In this document: positions 5,097 to 14,008 of the stretch, piece after piece | How positions within the stretch are numbered: the first letter of the stretch is position 1 | Layout of the letters: every line of letters starts with the position of its first letter | Source of the DNA: UBA830 sp036339975 | GTDB lineage: Bacteria > Pseudomonadota > Alphaproteobacteria > MPNO01 > UBA830 | DNA length: 30,193 nucleotides | Direction of reading: 5' to 3' | NCBI GenBank assembly: GCA_036339975.1 | Contig: JAYYZV010000169.1 | Location: forward strand, 1 to 30,193 | The notes under the pieces: generated by a model | Told to the model about the DNA's origin: nothing | The model's database searches: none | The model's input: only the letters and a program-made list of their open reading frames with translations | Translations under genes and position numbers: made by a program

Positions 5097-7847
5097 ATGG
5101 CTCCTAAAATCAAAGACAGAAATAAGGTTCCGGTCTATTGCTATCAGTGTGTTGCCGGACCTGATCTGATGCGTGTCGAGGTCGAAGACGGGGTCGCGAC
5201 CCGGATTGAATCCAACTACAACATTACCGAAAAACACCCAGGTGGGGGACGGGTTTGCGTCAAGGCTTACGGCCTTATCCAGAAAACCTACAATCCCAAT
5301 CGGGTAAAGTCGCCAATGAAGCGGAGCAACCCGAAAAAAGGCCGTGGCGAAGAACCTGGTTTTGTGGATATAAGCTGGAACGACGCGCTTGATATCGTTG
5401 CCGGAAAAATGCGAGAAATTCGCGCCCGCGGGCTCACTGATGAAAGTGGGTTTCCTCGCTTGGCTGTGTCCTTTGGCGGCGGCGGTACGCCGACGCAATA
5501 CATGGGGTCTTTTCCAGCATTTCTTTCTGCCTGGGGACCCATCGACATGGGTTTTGGTGGTGGGCAGGGGGTTAAATGCTACCACTCTGAACATTTGTAT
5601 GGCGAACTCTGGCACCGGGCTTTTATCGTTTCCCCGGATACGCCTTACTGCAATTACGTCATAAACTGCGGCAACAACGTCGAAGCGTCCGGCGGCGTTG
5701 CTGGCGTTTGGAGACAGGCCGATGCAAGGGTGCGTGGTCTCAAGAGGGTGCAGGTTGAACCGCATCTCTCCATTACAGGCGCTCTGTCTGCCGAGTGGAT
5801 ACCAATTAAACCAAAAACAGACGCCGCTTTTCTCTTTGCACTGATCCACCGGATGATAGTTGAACGGAACTGGAGAGACACCTGCGACGTTAAATTCCTC
5901 AAGGAAGATACAACATCACCCTATTTAGTCGGGCCGAACGGCTACTACCTTCGGGACGCTGAAACGCGTAAACCGCTGATCCAAGATTTGTCGGATGGTG
6001 ACGCTAAGGTTTGGAACGAGAATATTGGCGATGCCGCTCTAGAGGGCGTCTTTAACGTATCCGGATTGGAACAGGGCCCCGACGGTCAGGTGTGGGAGCA
6101 CGATGGGGCAGAAGCTAAGCCGGCGTTCCAACTTTTCCTCGATCACATGGCGCAATTTGATCCAGACTGGGCAGAAGCAGAATGCGATGTTTGCGCTGAT
6201 AAAATTCGTCAGGTTGCCGATGAATTTGTCGCACACGCCTGTATAGGAGAGACGATAGAGATCGAAGGGATAGAGATGCCCTTCCGGCCAGTGGCTGTGA
6301 TGCTGGGTAAGGGCGTCAACAATGGCTGGGGTGGCTATCAGGCTTGCTGGGCCCGCACAATGTTGGCGTCCCTAGTCGGCGCGCTGGAAGTGCCTGGCGG
6401 CACTCTGGGTACCGGGGTCAAGCTGAACCGGCCTGCGGATAACAGGCTGAAGACGGTGCGTCCCACGGTCGACGGAGTAATGGATTATCCGTTTAACTCT
6501 ACCGCCAAAGAAGAATGGCTGGCTGATCCAAATATCCGCAACGCATATAAAACTCTGGTGCCGCTGGCCGCAGATTCCGCTTGGTCGCCGGCTCTGGGAC
6601 CGGCACACCTGCCGTGGTTGTTCCAAAAAAAGCAGCCGTCAAACTGGCCCCAACAGACCAAACCGGAGATGTGGATCAATTACCGCACCAACCCGGCAAT
6701 TTCATCTTGGAATGCACCGGAAGTTGCGGAACGGATTGCAGAGTTTCCGTTCACCGTGTCATTTGCCTATACGCGTGATGAAACTAATCACATGGCAGAT
6801 ATCATACTGCCCGAATGTACCGATCTGGAGAGCCTGCAGCTGATCCAGATTGGAGCCACCAAATTTACGGAGCAGTACTGGAAGCAGCAGGGATGGGCAA
6901 TTCGTCAGCCAGCGGTGATGCCACAAGTCGACGCAATGGACCTGACGGACATCTCGACAGAGTTAGCCGATCGGGTGGGCATTATTGAGGAATATAATAC
7001 TGCCATTAACCGGGGCGCAGCGGGGGCCCGTCTACAAGATCGGGACGGGACATACGATTACGGCATCGAACCAAGCGTGCCGCATAAATGCGAAGAAATC
7101 TGGGATGCAGTATGCAAGGCAGCTAGTCATGCGCTGACTAACGGCAAGGAAGTTCGGGACCTGGACTGGTTCTGCGAAAACGGATTTATGCTGAAACCGT
7201 TCCCGCAGACGCAGTGGTACCTCTATCCCACCTTGAAGGAACAGAAACTGCGTTTCGAGATGCCATACCAAGAACGCATCAAACTACATGGGGAGCAACT
7301 AGCTAACCGGCTCCATGAAATTGGCATCGATTGGTGGGAGAAGCAACTGGATGAATACGAGCCACTGCCAACTTACGAGCCTTTCCCAGATATCTGGTCT
7401 GATCATGTCCGCGAGGCAGGGAAGGACCCGGACGACTATCCGTTCTTTGCCCTGACTGCGCGGTCGATGCAGTATTCTTGGGGCGCCAATGTCGGTATTC
7501 CGCTGATTAACGAGGTGGCGAATAATATTGCCGGCCACAAGGGCGTGATTATTAACCGAACCCGCGCCAGAGAAATTGGTCTGGAAGAGGGCGATCCGGT
7601 AGAGATCGAATCGATCACGGGGATCACTAGCGGCAATGCCGTTCTCCGCGAAGGAATCCGCCCTGATACCGTTCTAATGATCGGTCAGTTTGATCACTGG
7701 GCCACGCCTTATGCTAAAGATCTTAATCTACCTAGCCTCAATTCTGTCACTTCGCTGTCGCTGAGCTTGACGGATGCTACAGGCTCTAGTGCCGATCTGG
7801 CGCGCGTTTGTATCCGCAAAATTAATGGTGAAAGGCACGTCGCGTGA
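5097..7847 (+). CDS. Molybdopterin oxidoreductase catalytic subunit (DMSO-reductase family, PadB-like)
   Basis: A 916-residue bis-MGD molybdenum or tungsten enzyme. The N-terminal Fe-S region has Cys15-x-x-Cys18 and Cys54 (GRVCVKAYG). The usual third cysteine is replaced in the stretch VAGPDL (19-24), so either a non-Cys ligand or an incomplete cluster is used. Residues about 90-780 carry the cofactor-binding core: SFGGGG at 125-130, Cys161 in GVKCYHSEH as a possible metal ligand, and VPGGTLG around 434. Residues about 795-915 form the C-terminal dinucleotide-binding domain. No Tat signal is present, so it should stay cytoplasmic. Its stop overlaps the next gene's GTG. With that FeS/NrfD partner it resembles phenylacetyl-CoA:acceptor oxidoreductase (PadBCD) or another aryl- or acyl-oxidising complex that feeds electrons to quinone. 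The substrate is inference. ATG 5097 is the only ATG before an in-frame stop at 5061. Confidence 0.93.
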   Translation: MAPKIKDRNKVPVYCYQCVAGPDLMRVEVEDGVATRIESNYNITEKHPGGGRVCVKAYGLIQKTYNPNRVKSPMKRSNPKKGRGEEPGFVDISWNDALDIVAGKMREIRARGLTDESGFPRLAVSFGGGGTPTQYMGSFPAFLSAWGPIDMGFGGGQGVKCYHSEHLYGELWHRAFIVSPDTPYCNYVINCGNNVEASGGVAGVWRQADARVRGLKRVQVEPHLSITGALSAEWIPIKPKTDAAFLFALIHRMIVERNWRDTCDVKFLKEDTTSPYLVGPNGYYLRDAETRKPLIQDLSDGDAKVWNENIGDAALEGVFNVSGLEQGPDGQVWEHDGAEAKPAFQLFLDHMAQFDPDWAEAECDVCADKIRQVADEFVAHACIGETIEIEGIEMPFRPVAVMLGKGVNNGWGGYQACWARTMLASLVGALEVPGGTLGTGVKLNRPADNRLKTVRPTVDGVMDYPFNSTAKEEWLADPNIRNAYKTLVPLAADSAWSPALGPAHLPWLFQKKQPSNWPQQTKPEMWINYRTNPAISSWNAPEVAERIAEFPFTVSFAYTRDETNHMADIILPECTDLESLQLIQIGATKFTEQYWKQQGWAIRQPAVMPQVDAMDLTDISTELADRVGIIEEYNTAINRGAAGARLQDRDGTYDYGIEPSVPHKCEEIWDAVCKAASHALTNGKEVRDLDWFCENGFMLKPFPQTQWYLYPTLKEQKLRFEMPYQERIKLHGEQLANRLHEIGIDWWEKQLDEYEPLPTYEPFPDIWSDHVREAGKDPDDYPFFALTARSMQYSWGANVGIPLINEVANNIAGHKGVIINRTRAREIGLEEGDPVEIESITGITSGNAVLREGIRPDTVLMIGQFDHWATPYAKDLNLPSLNSVTSLSLSLTDATGSSADLARVCIRKINGERHVA

Positions 7848-9484
7848 GCCCTGAAGAGGTGACGCCCGATCCACGTTACGGAATGGTCGTAGACCTTAAC
7901 CGCTGCGTCGGCTGCCAGACTTGCACGATCGCCTGTAAGCACGCCAACGATACGCCACCTGACGTACAGTGGCGGAGCGTCTTGGATATAGAGCGAGGCA
8001 CGTTTCCAGATGTCGAGCGCCTGTTTATGGTCGTAGGTTGCCAACACTGCGACGAACCACCCTGCGTGCCTGTTTGCCCTACCGGGGCCACGAAGCAACG
8101 GGCCGACGGACTGGTAACGATGGACTACGACACCTGCCTTGGCTGCGGCTATTGCGCTGTCTCCTGCCCATACCAGGCCCGAACCATAGGGCACGACAAG
8201 AATTGGTATTATGGAGAGTCGACGTTACAGGAGGCTCACGTATTTCATGAAGAACGCGTAGGTGTTGCCAATAAGTGCACGTTCTGTGTTGAACGGGTCG
8301 ATGAAGCTAACGAGGTGGGAAAGGTCCCAGGCGTTGATTTAGAATACACGCCCGCCTGTTCGTCGGCCTGTATCGCCAGCGCCATTCATTTTGGCGATTT
8401 CAACGATCCCGATAGCAACGTTTCCAAGCTGGCGGAAGAAAGTAGTTTCTTCCACATGCACGAGGAGTTGGGAACCCGACCGCAAATTAAGTATCTATAT
8501 GAGATCCCTTCATCGATGCCTGGCCGCGTGCCGGAAAAAGAAGACATCGAGGATGAGCGTATGTCTGATTTATCCAACCCGCTAGTCGGTAAGCGACAGA
8601 CAGACTGGGATATTCGCGCGGCCATGAATTTTGCCTTGGGTGGTATGTCGTCGGGAATGGTCGTTATGGCTACGATCGCGCATTTCTTTTACGGCCTTTC
8701 CGCGGAAGGTTTGCTCTACCTCAACATCTTTGCCGGTGGAGGACTGGCAGCCGGCCTATTTTTCGTGTTTATGGAAATTGGGCGGAAGGAACGTTTTCTG
8801 AGAGTGCTGATGCGCCCTCAGTCATCCTGGATGACGCGCGAAACCTATGCAGTAGGGGTGTTTTATCCGGCGTTACTAGCCGACCTGATTTGGCCCGGCC
8901 CGTGGCTCCATCTGTTGGTGGCTCTTGCCGCGCTTGCCTTCCTGTACAGTCAAGCTCGCATTCTCCACGCTGCAAAGGGTATTCCGGCTTGGCGGGTGGA
9001 TTTGATACCTACCATGCTAATATTGACCGGGCTGCTGGAAGGCGTTGGCCTGCTGGCAATAGCTGTCGGCTTGTCATCCGGGGTTTTCGAGGTTTCGATC
9101 ACCTTCGTTTCGTTCTGCGGAGCAGTGTTGGCATTACTGAGCGCAATGATCTGGCAACGCTACTTCATTTCTTCTAGGCGTAACGGTCTCGCGCCGCTTG
9201 CCCGGTCCAAACTCGAAAGGATTACGCCCCCGTTGCGGATAGTGGGTCACCTCGCGCCGTTGATCCTGTTTGCTTGTGCTACCGTTTTCAACGAGTTTCT
9301 TTTGATCTTCGCAGGCGTTGCCGCGATCGCCGGAGGCGTGATGTGGAAATACACTGTTATCGTCAGTGCGAGCTATCAGCAAGGCTTCGCTCTACCGAAG
9401 ATGCCTCAGCGAGGCTCCGGCGCGCGCGCAGCGCCGCCGCGAATGGGGGGGCATGGCGCGAGGCCCTCAGATCATGAGCGCTAA
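7844..9484 (+). CDS. Fused four-cluster ferredoxin / NrfD-DmsC-like membrane anchor
   Basis: A 546-residue fusion of the two partner subunits of a Mo oxidoreductase. Residues 1-about 240 are a DmsB/PadC-like electron-transfer domain with all sixteen cysteines of four [4Fe-4S] clusters: Cys21/24/27/31, 66/69/74/78, 98/101/104/108 and 145/148/172/176. From about 260 to 510 there are roughly eight hydrophobic segments like NrfD/DmsC, the quinone-facing membrane subunit. A short Gly/Arg/Pro-rich tail follows. The start is GTG in a GTGA overlap with the catalytic subunit's stop, with GAAAGG upstream, so the pair is translationally coupled. In most relatives the two parts are separate proteins. Expected role: pass electrons from the Mo site to the quinone pool at the inner face of the cytoplasmic membrane. 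No dedicated assembly chaperone is seen next to it. Confidence 0.93.
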   Translation: MSPEEVTPDPRYGMVVDLNRCVGCQTCTIACKHANDTPPDVQWRSVLDIERGTFPDVERLFMVVGCQHCDEPPCVPVCPTGATKQRADGLVTMDYDTCLGCGYCAVSCPYQARTIGHDKNWYYGESTLQEAHVFHEERVGVANKCTFCVERVDEANEVGKVPGVDLEYTPACSSACIASAIHFGDFNDPDSNVSKLAEESSFFHMHEELGTRPQIKYLYEIPSSMPGRVPEKEDIEDERMSDLSNPLVGKRQTDWDIRAAMNFALGGMSSGMVVMATIAHFFYGLSAEGLLYLNIFAGGGLAAGLFFVFMEIGRKERFLRVLMRPQSSWMTRETYAVGVFYPALLADLIWPGPWLHLLVALAALAFLYSQARILHAAKGIPAWRVDLIPTMLILTGLLEGVGLLAIAVGLSSGVFEVSITFVSFCGAVLALLSAMIWQRYFISSRRNGLAPLARSKLERITPPLRIVGHLAPLILFACATVFNEFLLIFAGVAAIAGGVMWKYTVIVSASYQQGFALPKMPQRGSGARAAPPRMGGHGARPSDHER

Positions 9485-9527
9485 CAGCCCAAGAGTGTGA
9501 CGCGGAGGGAGTTTTTCTCGAAGCTAT

Positions 9528-10025
9528 CTATCTATCGCCTAACAGTCCCCGTTGCCGATGCCAATCCTCAATACCCGTATCCGGATACTTGTCGAAGGAC
9601 GCATCGTGGTCGGCGACGTGCAGGCGAACCCATGACGCATTATTTTCTAGCATCAGATGCGTCATTTCGGGTGGCTCCGGCAACGGCGTATCGACAGCGG
9701 ACGCGAAGGGATAGATAAAGTCCGGGTAATCAGTGCCGTGTACCCATAGTGCAGACCCGCACTTGGAACAGAAAAATCGCCGCGCTTTGGATAAACCGTC
9801 GTCGTCGTAATCGGCGCGTTCATTTTTGGCTGACCGATAGACCGACATATTTTTCTTGCCGGTAATCGTCAGCGTCTCCGCGCGACCCATAATATTAATC
9901 GCATAACCTCCCCCGCCGGCTGTTTTCCGGCAGATTGAGCAGTAACACCGATTATAGGGATAGGGCGTGTCTGACTGCACGGAAAACCGCACCGCTCCAC
10001 AATGACAAGAACCTTCAAGTTGCAT
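9528..10025 (-). CDS. GFA (CENP-V/glutathione-dependent formaldehyde-activating) family protein
   Basis: A 165-residue zinc protein of the GFA family. The conserved cysteine blocks are GSCHCGAVRF (6-15), CYCSICRKTAGG and FFCSKCGSALW, giving the usual two zinc-binding clusters. A Mss4-like beta fold is expected. Gfa itself accelerates formation of S-hydroxymethylglutathione. Most paralogues, including this one, have unproven roles and may act on other glutathione or thiol adducts. It is convergent with the FeS/NrfD gene (43 bases between stops) and divergent from the HAD phosphatase, so it looks like a single-gene unit. A link to formaldehyde from the Rieske O-demethylase 9 kb away is possible but is only inference. 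Confidence 0.9.
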   Translation of the reverse strand: MQLEGSCHCGAVRFSVQSDTPYPYNRCYCSICRKTAGGGGYAINIMGRAETLTITGKKNMSVYRSAKNERADYDDDGLSKARRFFCSKCGSALWVHGTDYPDFIYPFASAVDTPLPEPPEMTHLMLENNASWVRLHVADHDASFDKYPDTGIEDWHRQRGLLGDR

Positions 10026-10206
10026 CTACCTCACTCCGGGTTATGTCTTTAGATGATACATGACCCGCACGGGGAGGGTTTCGAATCTTTGAAAGCTTGG
10101 CTGTCCTGTCCCGGCCACGTACAGTCTGTTTGATCAACATCACAAGCTCTTGGGTTTTATGGAATTCGTCAGCGACATTTTCTCCCCGTAAAGTTTCTTC
10201 AAAACA

Positions 10207-10219
10207 TTACCCTTGGTAA
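10207..10219. repeat. Small inverted repeat upstream of the HAD phosphatase
   Basis: TTACC-CTT-GGTAA, perfect 5-bp arms, in the 257-base divergent gap between the GFA gene and the HAD phosphatase, 63 bases before the latter's ATG. It may be an operator or chance. Nothing else was recognised in this gap. Confidence 0.25.
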
Positions 10220-10282
10220 CGTTTTCTGCAGACGCTTAATACCCAGCACATTCAACCTCAATAAAGTGAACAAGCGGAAAAA

Positions 10283-10867
10283 ATGAAAATAGTCGAAAAA
10301 GCGAATTTGTGGGTCGACATCCGCGCACCGGTTCCCGCCGACAAACGTTCAGCTTTGTTTCTAGATCGGGACGGCACATTAATCGAGCTCGTTGACTATT
10401 TGTCCGACCCGTCGGCGGTCAAATTGATCGCCGATACTGTTTTGGAGGTGCGAAAAGCGAATGAAGCTGGCGAAGCCGTCGTGATAGTAACCAACCAGTC
10501 TGGAGTCGGCCGGGGCTATTACGATTGGAAGGCACTCCAAGACGTGCAAGCGCGTCTATATGATTTGCTGTCCTCTGTCGCTGCGACGGTCGACGCTACC
10601 TATGCCTGCCCCCATCCGCCGCCCGATGCCGGCGGGCCAGAACATTCCCGCTACCGCAAACCGGCACCCGGTATGCTGATCCGGGCGTCAGAAGACTTGA
10701 ACCTTGATTTGGCGCGAAGCCGGATAATCGGCGATAGTGTATCGGACTTGGCGGCGGGGAAGGCTGCGGGTCTGGCTTCCGGAACCCTCGTCTCTTGGGG
10801 CCATGGAATCCGGGATTGGGAGGCAGCCAGGTTGCTCGCTGACGATAAATTCACTGTTAATCGGTGA
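10283..10867 (+). CDS. HisB-N/GmhB-like HAD phosphatase with altered zinc loop
   Basis: A 194-residue haloacid-dehalogenase hydrolase of the histidinol-phosphatase/heptose-bisphosphate phosphatase group. Motif I is LDRDGTL with nucleophile Asp28 and general acid Asp30. Motif II is VTNQSG (Thr70). Motif III is Lys126 in RKP. Motif IV is GDSVSD (Asp151, Asp155). In GmhB and HisB the loop before RKP binds zinc through C-x-H and C-x-C. Here Cys109-x-His111 remains, but the second pair is replaced by Ser122 and Tyr124, so the zinc site is probably lost. It likely hydrolyses a sugar or small phosphate ester, possibly for surface polysaccharide, as it converges on a glycosyltransferase. GGAA lies just before the ATG. 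It could also be a GmhB paralogue of new specificity. Confidence 0.85.
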   Translation: MKIVEKANLWVDIRAPVPADKRSALFLDRDGTLIELVDYLSDPSAVKLIADTVLEVRKANEAGEAVVIVTNQSGVGRGYYDWKALQDVQARLYDLLSSVAATVDATYACPHPPPDAGGPEHSRYRKPAPGMLIRASEDLNLDLARSRIIGDSVSDLAAGKAAGLASGTLVSWGHGIRDWEAARLLADDKFTVNR

Positions 10868-10933
10868 CAGAGTTCGCTCGATAGAGGCCAGCACCACCGC
10901 GATAGAATCTTATGCATCAATAGAACATATTTT

Positions 10934-11848
10934 TTATTGCGGCGTCAGAAATACTGGCCTTGTGGTGCGGGAGTTAAAAAGACATTTCAGCGTTGTAGCA
11001 GCGATGGAGAATGCGCAACGTAGGACTATTGCTGCAGCAGCCAACATTTCGCCACGTCCGCGATATGCCTGAAAACCTTCGGCATGCACAATAAGCGTTC
11101 TGACCCATAGGTTGCGATAGACGCCACCCGGACGGTTCTTCAGTATGGGAGCAAACCGAACAGCGATTTTCATACAGCACTGAACGCGTCTCCGCGTATT
11201 CGATGTAATACTATCGGTTGTGACGTGATACCGCATCAGAATTTCATCGAATACCTCGAAGCGAACCTGACCGCTAGCAAGGATAGAGAGCCATAAATCG
11301 AAATCCTGAGCGTTTCGGAGGTTTTCGTCGAACCCCCCAGCCTTAAAAACAAGTTCGCGACGTGTGATTAGCGTCGCAGTCGCGAGATAACCCTTCCGGT
11401 AAAGGGTCACGATCGGATCTCTACCTTCTCGGTATTTAAGGGCACAGTCTGCATTATTGGTTGCACCGTCGGCTTGAACCGCCAGATAATTGTGGGCCAC
11501 TAAACCCAGTCCGTTCGATTCCATATTCTTGAAACTGCGTTCGAGTTTTTCTGGAAGCCACTCGTCGTCCGCGTCCAGAAACGCGACGAATTCGGACGAA
11601 GCCTCCCGAAGTGCCCGATTGCGGGCGGCACCGGCACCGGCATTCCCCTGCCTAAACACCTTCAGATCAATCCCGCCCAAGTTGGCGCGGCAAGCGTTGG
11701 CTGCGGCGAAGGTACCGTCCGGCGACCCGTCGTCCACCACGATGATCTCTCTAGGCAATACAGTCTGAGCGGCAACGCTGCTGAGTGCGCGTTGGATTGA
11801 AGCCTCCGCCCTATAGGCAGGAATAATCACGCTGACGTCGAGCGACAA
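10934..11848 (-). CDS. Family 2 glycosyltransferase
   Basis: A 304-residue GT-A fold glycosyltransferase, probably transferring a sugar from a nucleotide-sugar donor in cell-envelope polysaccharide synthesis. The N-terminus SVIIPAYRAE and VVDDGSPDGT (Asp39, Asp40) are the donor-binding signature. DADDEW (Asp92, Asp94) is the metal-binding DxD. QDFDLW near residue 182 is the typical ED/QD catalytic-base region. The hydrophobic stretch at about 268-290 may be a membrane-associating helix. The start appears to be TTG at 11848, because no ATG or GTG precedes the beta-1 strand. The Shine-Dalgarno sequence is weak (GGAT). It lies 82 bases downstream of the acyl-CoA synthetase on the same strand but is not obviously related to it. 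No glycan cluster surrounds it. Confidence 0.9.
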   Translation of the reverse strand: MSLDVSVIIPAYRAEASIQRALSSVAAQTVLPREIIVVDDGSPDGTFAAANACRANLGGIDLKVFRQGNAGAGAARNRALREASSEFVAFLDADDEWLPEKLERSFKNMESNGLGLVAHNYLAVQADGATNNADCALKYREGRDPIVTLYRKGYLATATLITRRELVFKAGGFDENLRNAQDFDLWLSILASGQVRFEVFDEILMRYHVTTDSITSNTRRRVQCCMKIAVRFAPILKNRPGGVYRNLWVRTLIVHAEGFQAYRGRGEMLAAAAIVLRCAFSIAATTLKCLFNSRTTRPVFLTPQ

Positions 11849-11930
11849 TTTAACGAATCCAATAAGCCGAAATTGATAGTAATTTCTCCGTTCTAGACCA
11901 TTCAGCGCAAATCCGCATTAGCAATTCGAT

Positions 11931-14006
11931 TTAGCAATCTGCCAGCATTAATACGCCGTCGGCTGCGCAGACTGGAATATCGCCGCCGCCGACGAATAAT
12001 GGATTGATTTCGGCTTCAGTCAGCCGATCGCCCAAGGTTTGGCACATGTTGGCAAACCGAGCGACGGACTCCACCAACGCGTCAATATCGGCGCCATCGG
12101 CGCCCCGGTACCCTTGTAGCAGCGGATATATTTTCAGGGATTTGATCATTATCCGGATGTCGGTTTCAGTGACCGGTAGTATGGAAAGTGCGAAATCCTG
12201 ATATATCTCGGTTAAGGTACCGCCGGCGCCAATTATCACGGCGGGTCCAAGTGCCTGATCGCGCCTGAACCCTAATATCATTTCTGTTGCGCCCAATATC
12301 TGTTCCTGGATCAGAAAACCTTCTGTGACGGTGATGCCGTGGTTCCTCGCAGATACAGAAATATCTTGGCAAGTATCTGCTATCTCCGAAGGCGAGACAT
12401 TTGTTCGCACACAACCTATTTCCGTCTTGTGGAATACATCCCGAGACAACAGCTTGACGACCACAGGATAGCCCAACTCATCTGCAGCCTCGATCGCTTT
12501 AGCGACTGTGTCGGCAACAATTTCTTTGGCTGACGGGATACCGAAGCCTTCAAAAACGCGTTTTGCCTCGAACTCATTGAGTTTACCGGAGATAATGGAC
12601 GCCGCATCCGGACCTAGAACGACGGGGCTGCGGCCGGCGGCCGGTTTGCCCTCATTTCGCAGAGCCCCCAGCACCAGCGAACAGGCCTCCGGTGTATCGA
12701 ACGCCGGCACTCCTTTGCCATTCAGACTGGCAACAATCTCCGGTGCGTGTGGGCTTGAGTATACCAACATCGGCACCTGTTCCGTGGCTGCTGCCCGGAT
12801 AACGGGATCCGCAACCATATAGGGCCGGCTAACGGATGAAGATCCTATCACTGGAACAATCGCATCGTATTCACCGCTTCCTGACAGGATCATGATTGCG
12901 CGGTATACGATTTCTGGGTCAAGGCCAGCGAGTGTTAAATCAATTGGATTCCGGTTCGGTGCAAAGCCGTCATCTCTTAGTAATTTTGCCAGTTTCTCTG
13001 TAGTTTCTGGCGAGGGCTGCGGTGTCTCGAAGCCTATTGTCCCGCAGACGTCCGCAATCAGACCTGCAGCGCCGCCTGTATGCGTCACAACGGCGAGACG
13101 GTTGCCGCGAACCGATGGGGATAGAGCGAGGCCAGCCGGGACATCAACTAGATCGGTATATCGTTCGACACGGATCGCATGTGCCTGACGGAAAAAGGCA
13201 TCGAAAACGCGGTCTTCCCCCGCCAGCGCACCCGTATGAGATGCGGCGGCGTCGGCACCTGTTTTCGATCGCCCTACTTTGTAAACCACAAGTTTTTTAC
13301 CGCTGTCTGATAGCTGTGCAGCAGCGCACCTGAACGTAACCGGGTTTCGGATCGTTTCAAGATAAAGTGCGACCACTTCGGTCTCTTCATCTTCGGCCAG
13401 ATACCCCATGATATCGGCGACGTCGAGATCGGCTTCGTTGCCGGTTGCTACAAGATGAGACAGGCCGATACCGCGGGCGGCGGCTCGAGACAACAGAGAT
13501 CCCAGAATGCCGCCGCTCTGGGATACTACGGCCACTCCGCCCCCGCGAAGGTCTTCGACATCTAGCGCTCCCGATGCCGAGAGGGTTATGCCGTCGGTCA
13601 CGTTGAGGAGGCCAATGGTGTTGGGGCCAAGCAGCCGCATATCACCTGCGGCTTTTAACAGTGTTTGCTGCCTATAATATCCGGCGTCGCCGGTTTCCGC
13701 GAAACCGCCCGCAAGAACGATGGCCGTGCCGCATCCTCTTTCTGCAAGGGTTTCGACCGCTGAAACAGCGTCTTTAGGGCCTACCAAAATAATAGCCGTA
13801 TCTGGTACCCCGGGTAGACCATCGATGCTGTGATAGCAGGGCAGGCCTTCAATTTCTCTGGCGCGCGGATTAACCGGCCAGATATCGCCCACGAAACCGT
13901 GTTTTTTTAAAAAATGTAACGGACGACCGCCAACTTTCCCGGGGTCGGTCGATGCGCCAATTACTGCGACACTGCGAGGCCGAAGCAGCCTGTCGAGATT
14001 AACCAA
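11931..14006 (-). CDS. ADP-forming acyl-CoA synthetase (acetate-CoA ligase-like, alpha-beta fused)
   Basis: A 691-residue NDP-forming acyl-CoA synthetase that makes an acyl-CoA from acid, CoA and ATP through a phosphohistidine. Domain order: CoA-binding Rossmann (residues 1-about 140, VAVIGAST at 13-20), succinyl-CoA-ligase-like domains (about 150-450) with the phospho-His257 in ASHTGALAG, then an ATP-grasp domain (about 470-690, GYPVVVKLLSRDVFHKTE). Start: TTG 14006, two bases after the hydratase stop, with GGAAG inside the end of that gene. No ATG is available at the family N-terminus. It is coupled to an enoyl-CoA hydratase/isomerase. A similar pairing, FerA (NDP-forming) with FerB, activates and cleaves ferulate in Sphingobium. 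The substrate here is not known, but an aromatic or branched acid is plausible. Confidence 0.93.
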   Translation of the reverse strand: MVNLDRLLRPRSVAVIGASTDPGKVGGRPLHFLKKHGFVGDIWPVNPRAREIEGLPCYHSIDGLPGVPDTAIILVGPKDAVSAVETLAERGCGTAIVLAGGFAETGDAGYYRQQTLLKAAGDMRLLGPNTIGLLNVTDGITLSASGALDVEDLRGGGVAVVSQSGGILGSLLSRAAARGIGLSHLVATGNEADLDVADIMGYLAEDEETEVVALYLETIRNPVTFRCAAAQLSDSGKKLVVYKVGRSKTGADAAASHTGALAGEDRVFDAFFRQAHAIRVERYTDLVDVPAGLALSPSVRGNRLAVVTHTGGAAGLIADVCGTIGFETPQPSPETTEKLAKLLRDDGFAPNRNPIDLTLAGLDPEIVYRAIMILSGSGEYDAIVPVIGSSSVSRPYMVADPVIRAAATEQVPMLVYSSPHAPEIVASLNGKGVPAFDTPEACSLVLGALRNEGKPAAGRSPVVLGPDAASIISGKLNEFEAKRVFEGFGIPSAKEIVADTVAKAIEAADELGYPVVVKLLSRDVFHKTEIGCVRTNVSPSEIADTCQDISVSARNHGITVTEGFLIQEQILGATEMILGFRRDQALGPAVIIGAGGTLTEIYQDFALSILPVTETDIRIMIKSLKIYPLLQGYRGADGADIDALVESVARFANMCQTLGDRLTEAEINPLFVGGGDIPVCAADGVLMLADC

Positions 14007-14008
14007 AA

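Noticed and set aside
4926..5849. 307-codon open frame on the minus strand, antisense to the Mo oxidoreductase
   Set aside because: Its composition is patchy, with no recognisable domain, and the plus-strand frame is a clear molybdopterin enzyme. This is a shadow frame.
7709..8194. 161-codon minus-strand frame spanning the Mo/FeS gene junction
   Set aside because: It lies opposite the cysteine motifs of a certain gene; a shadow frame.
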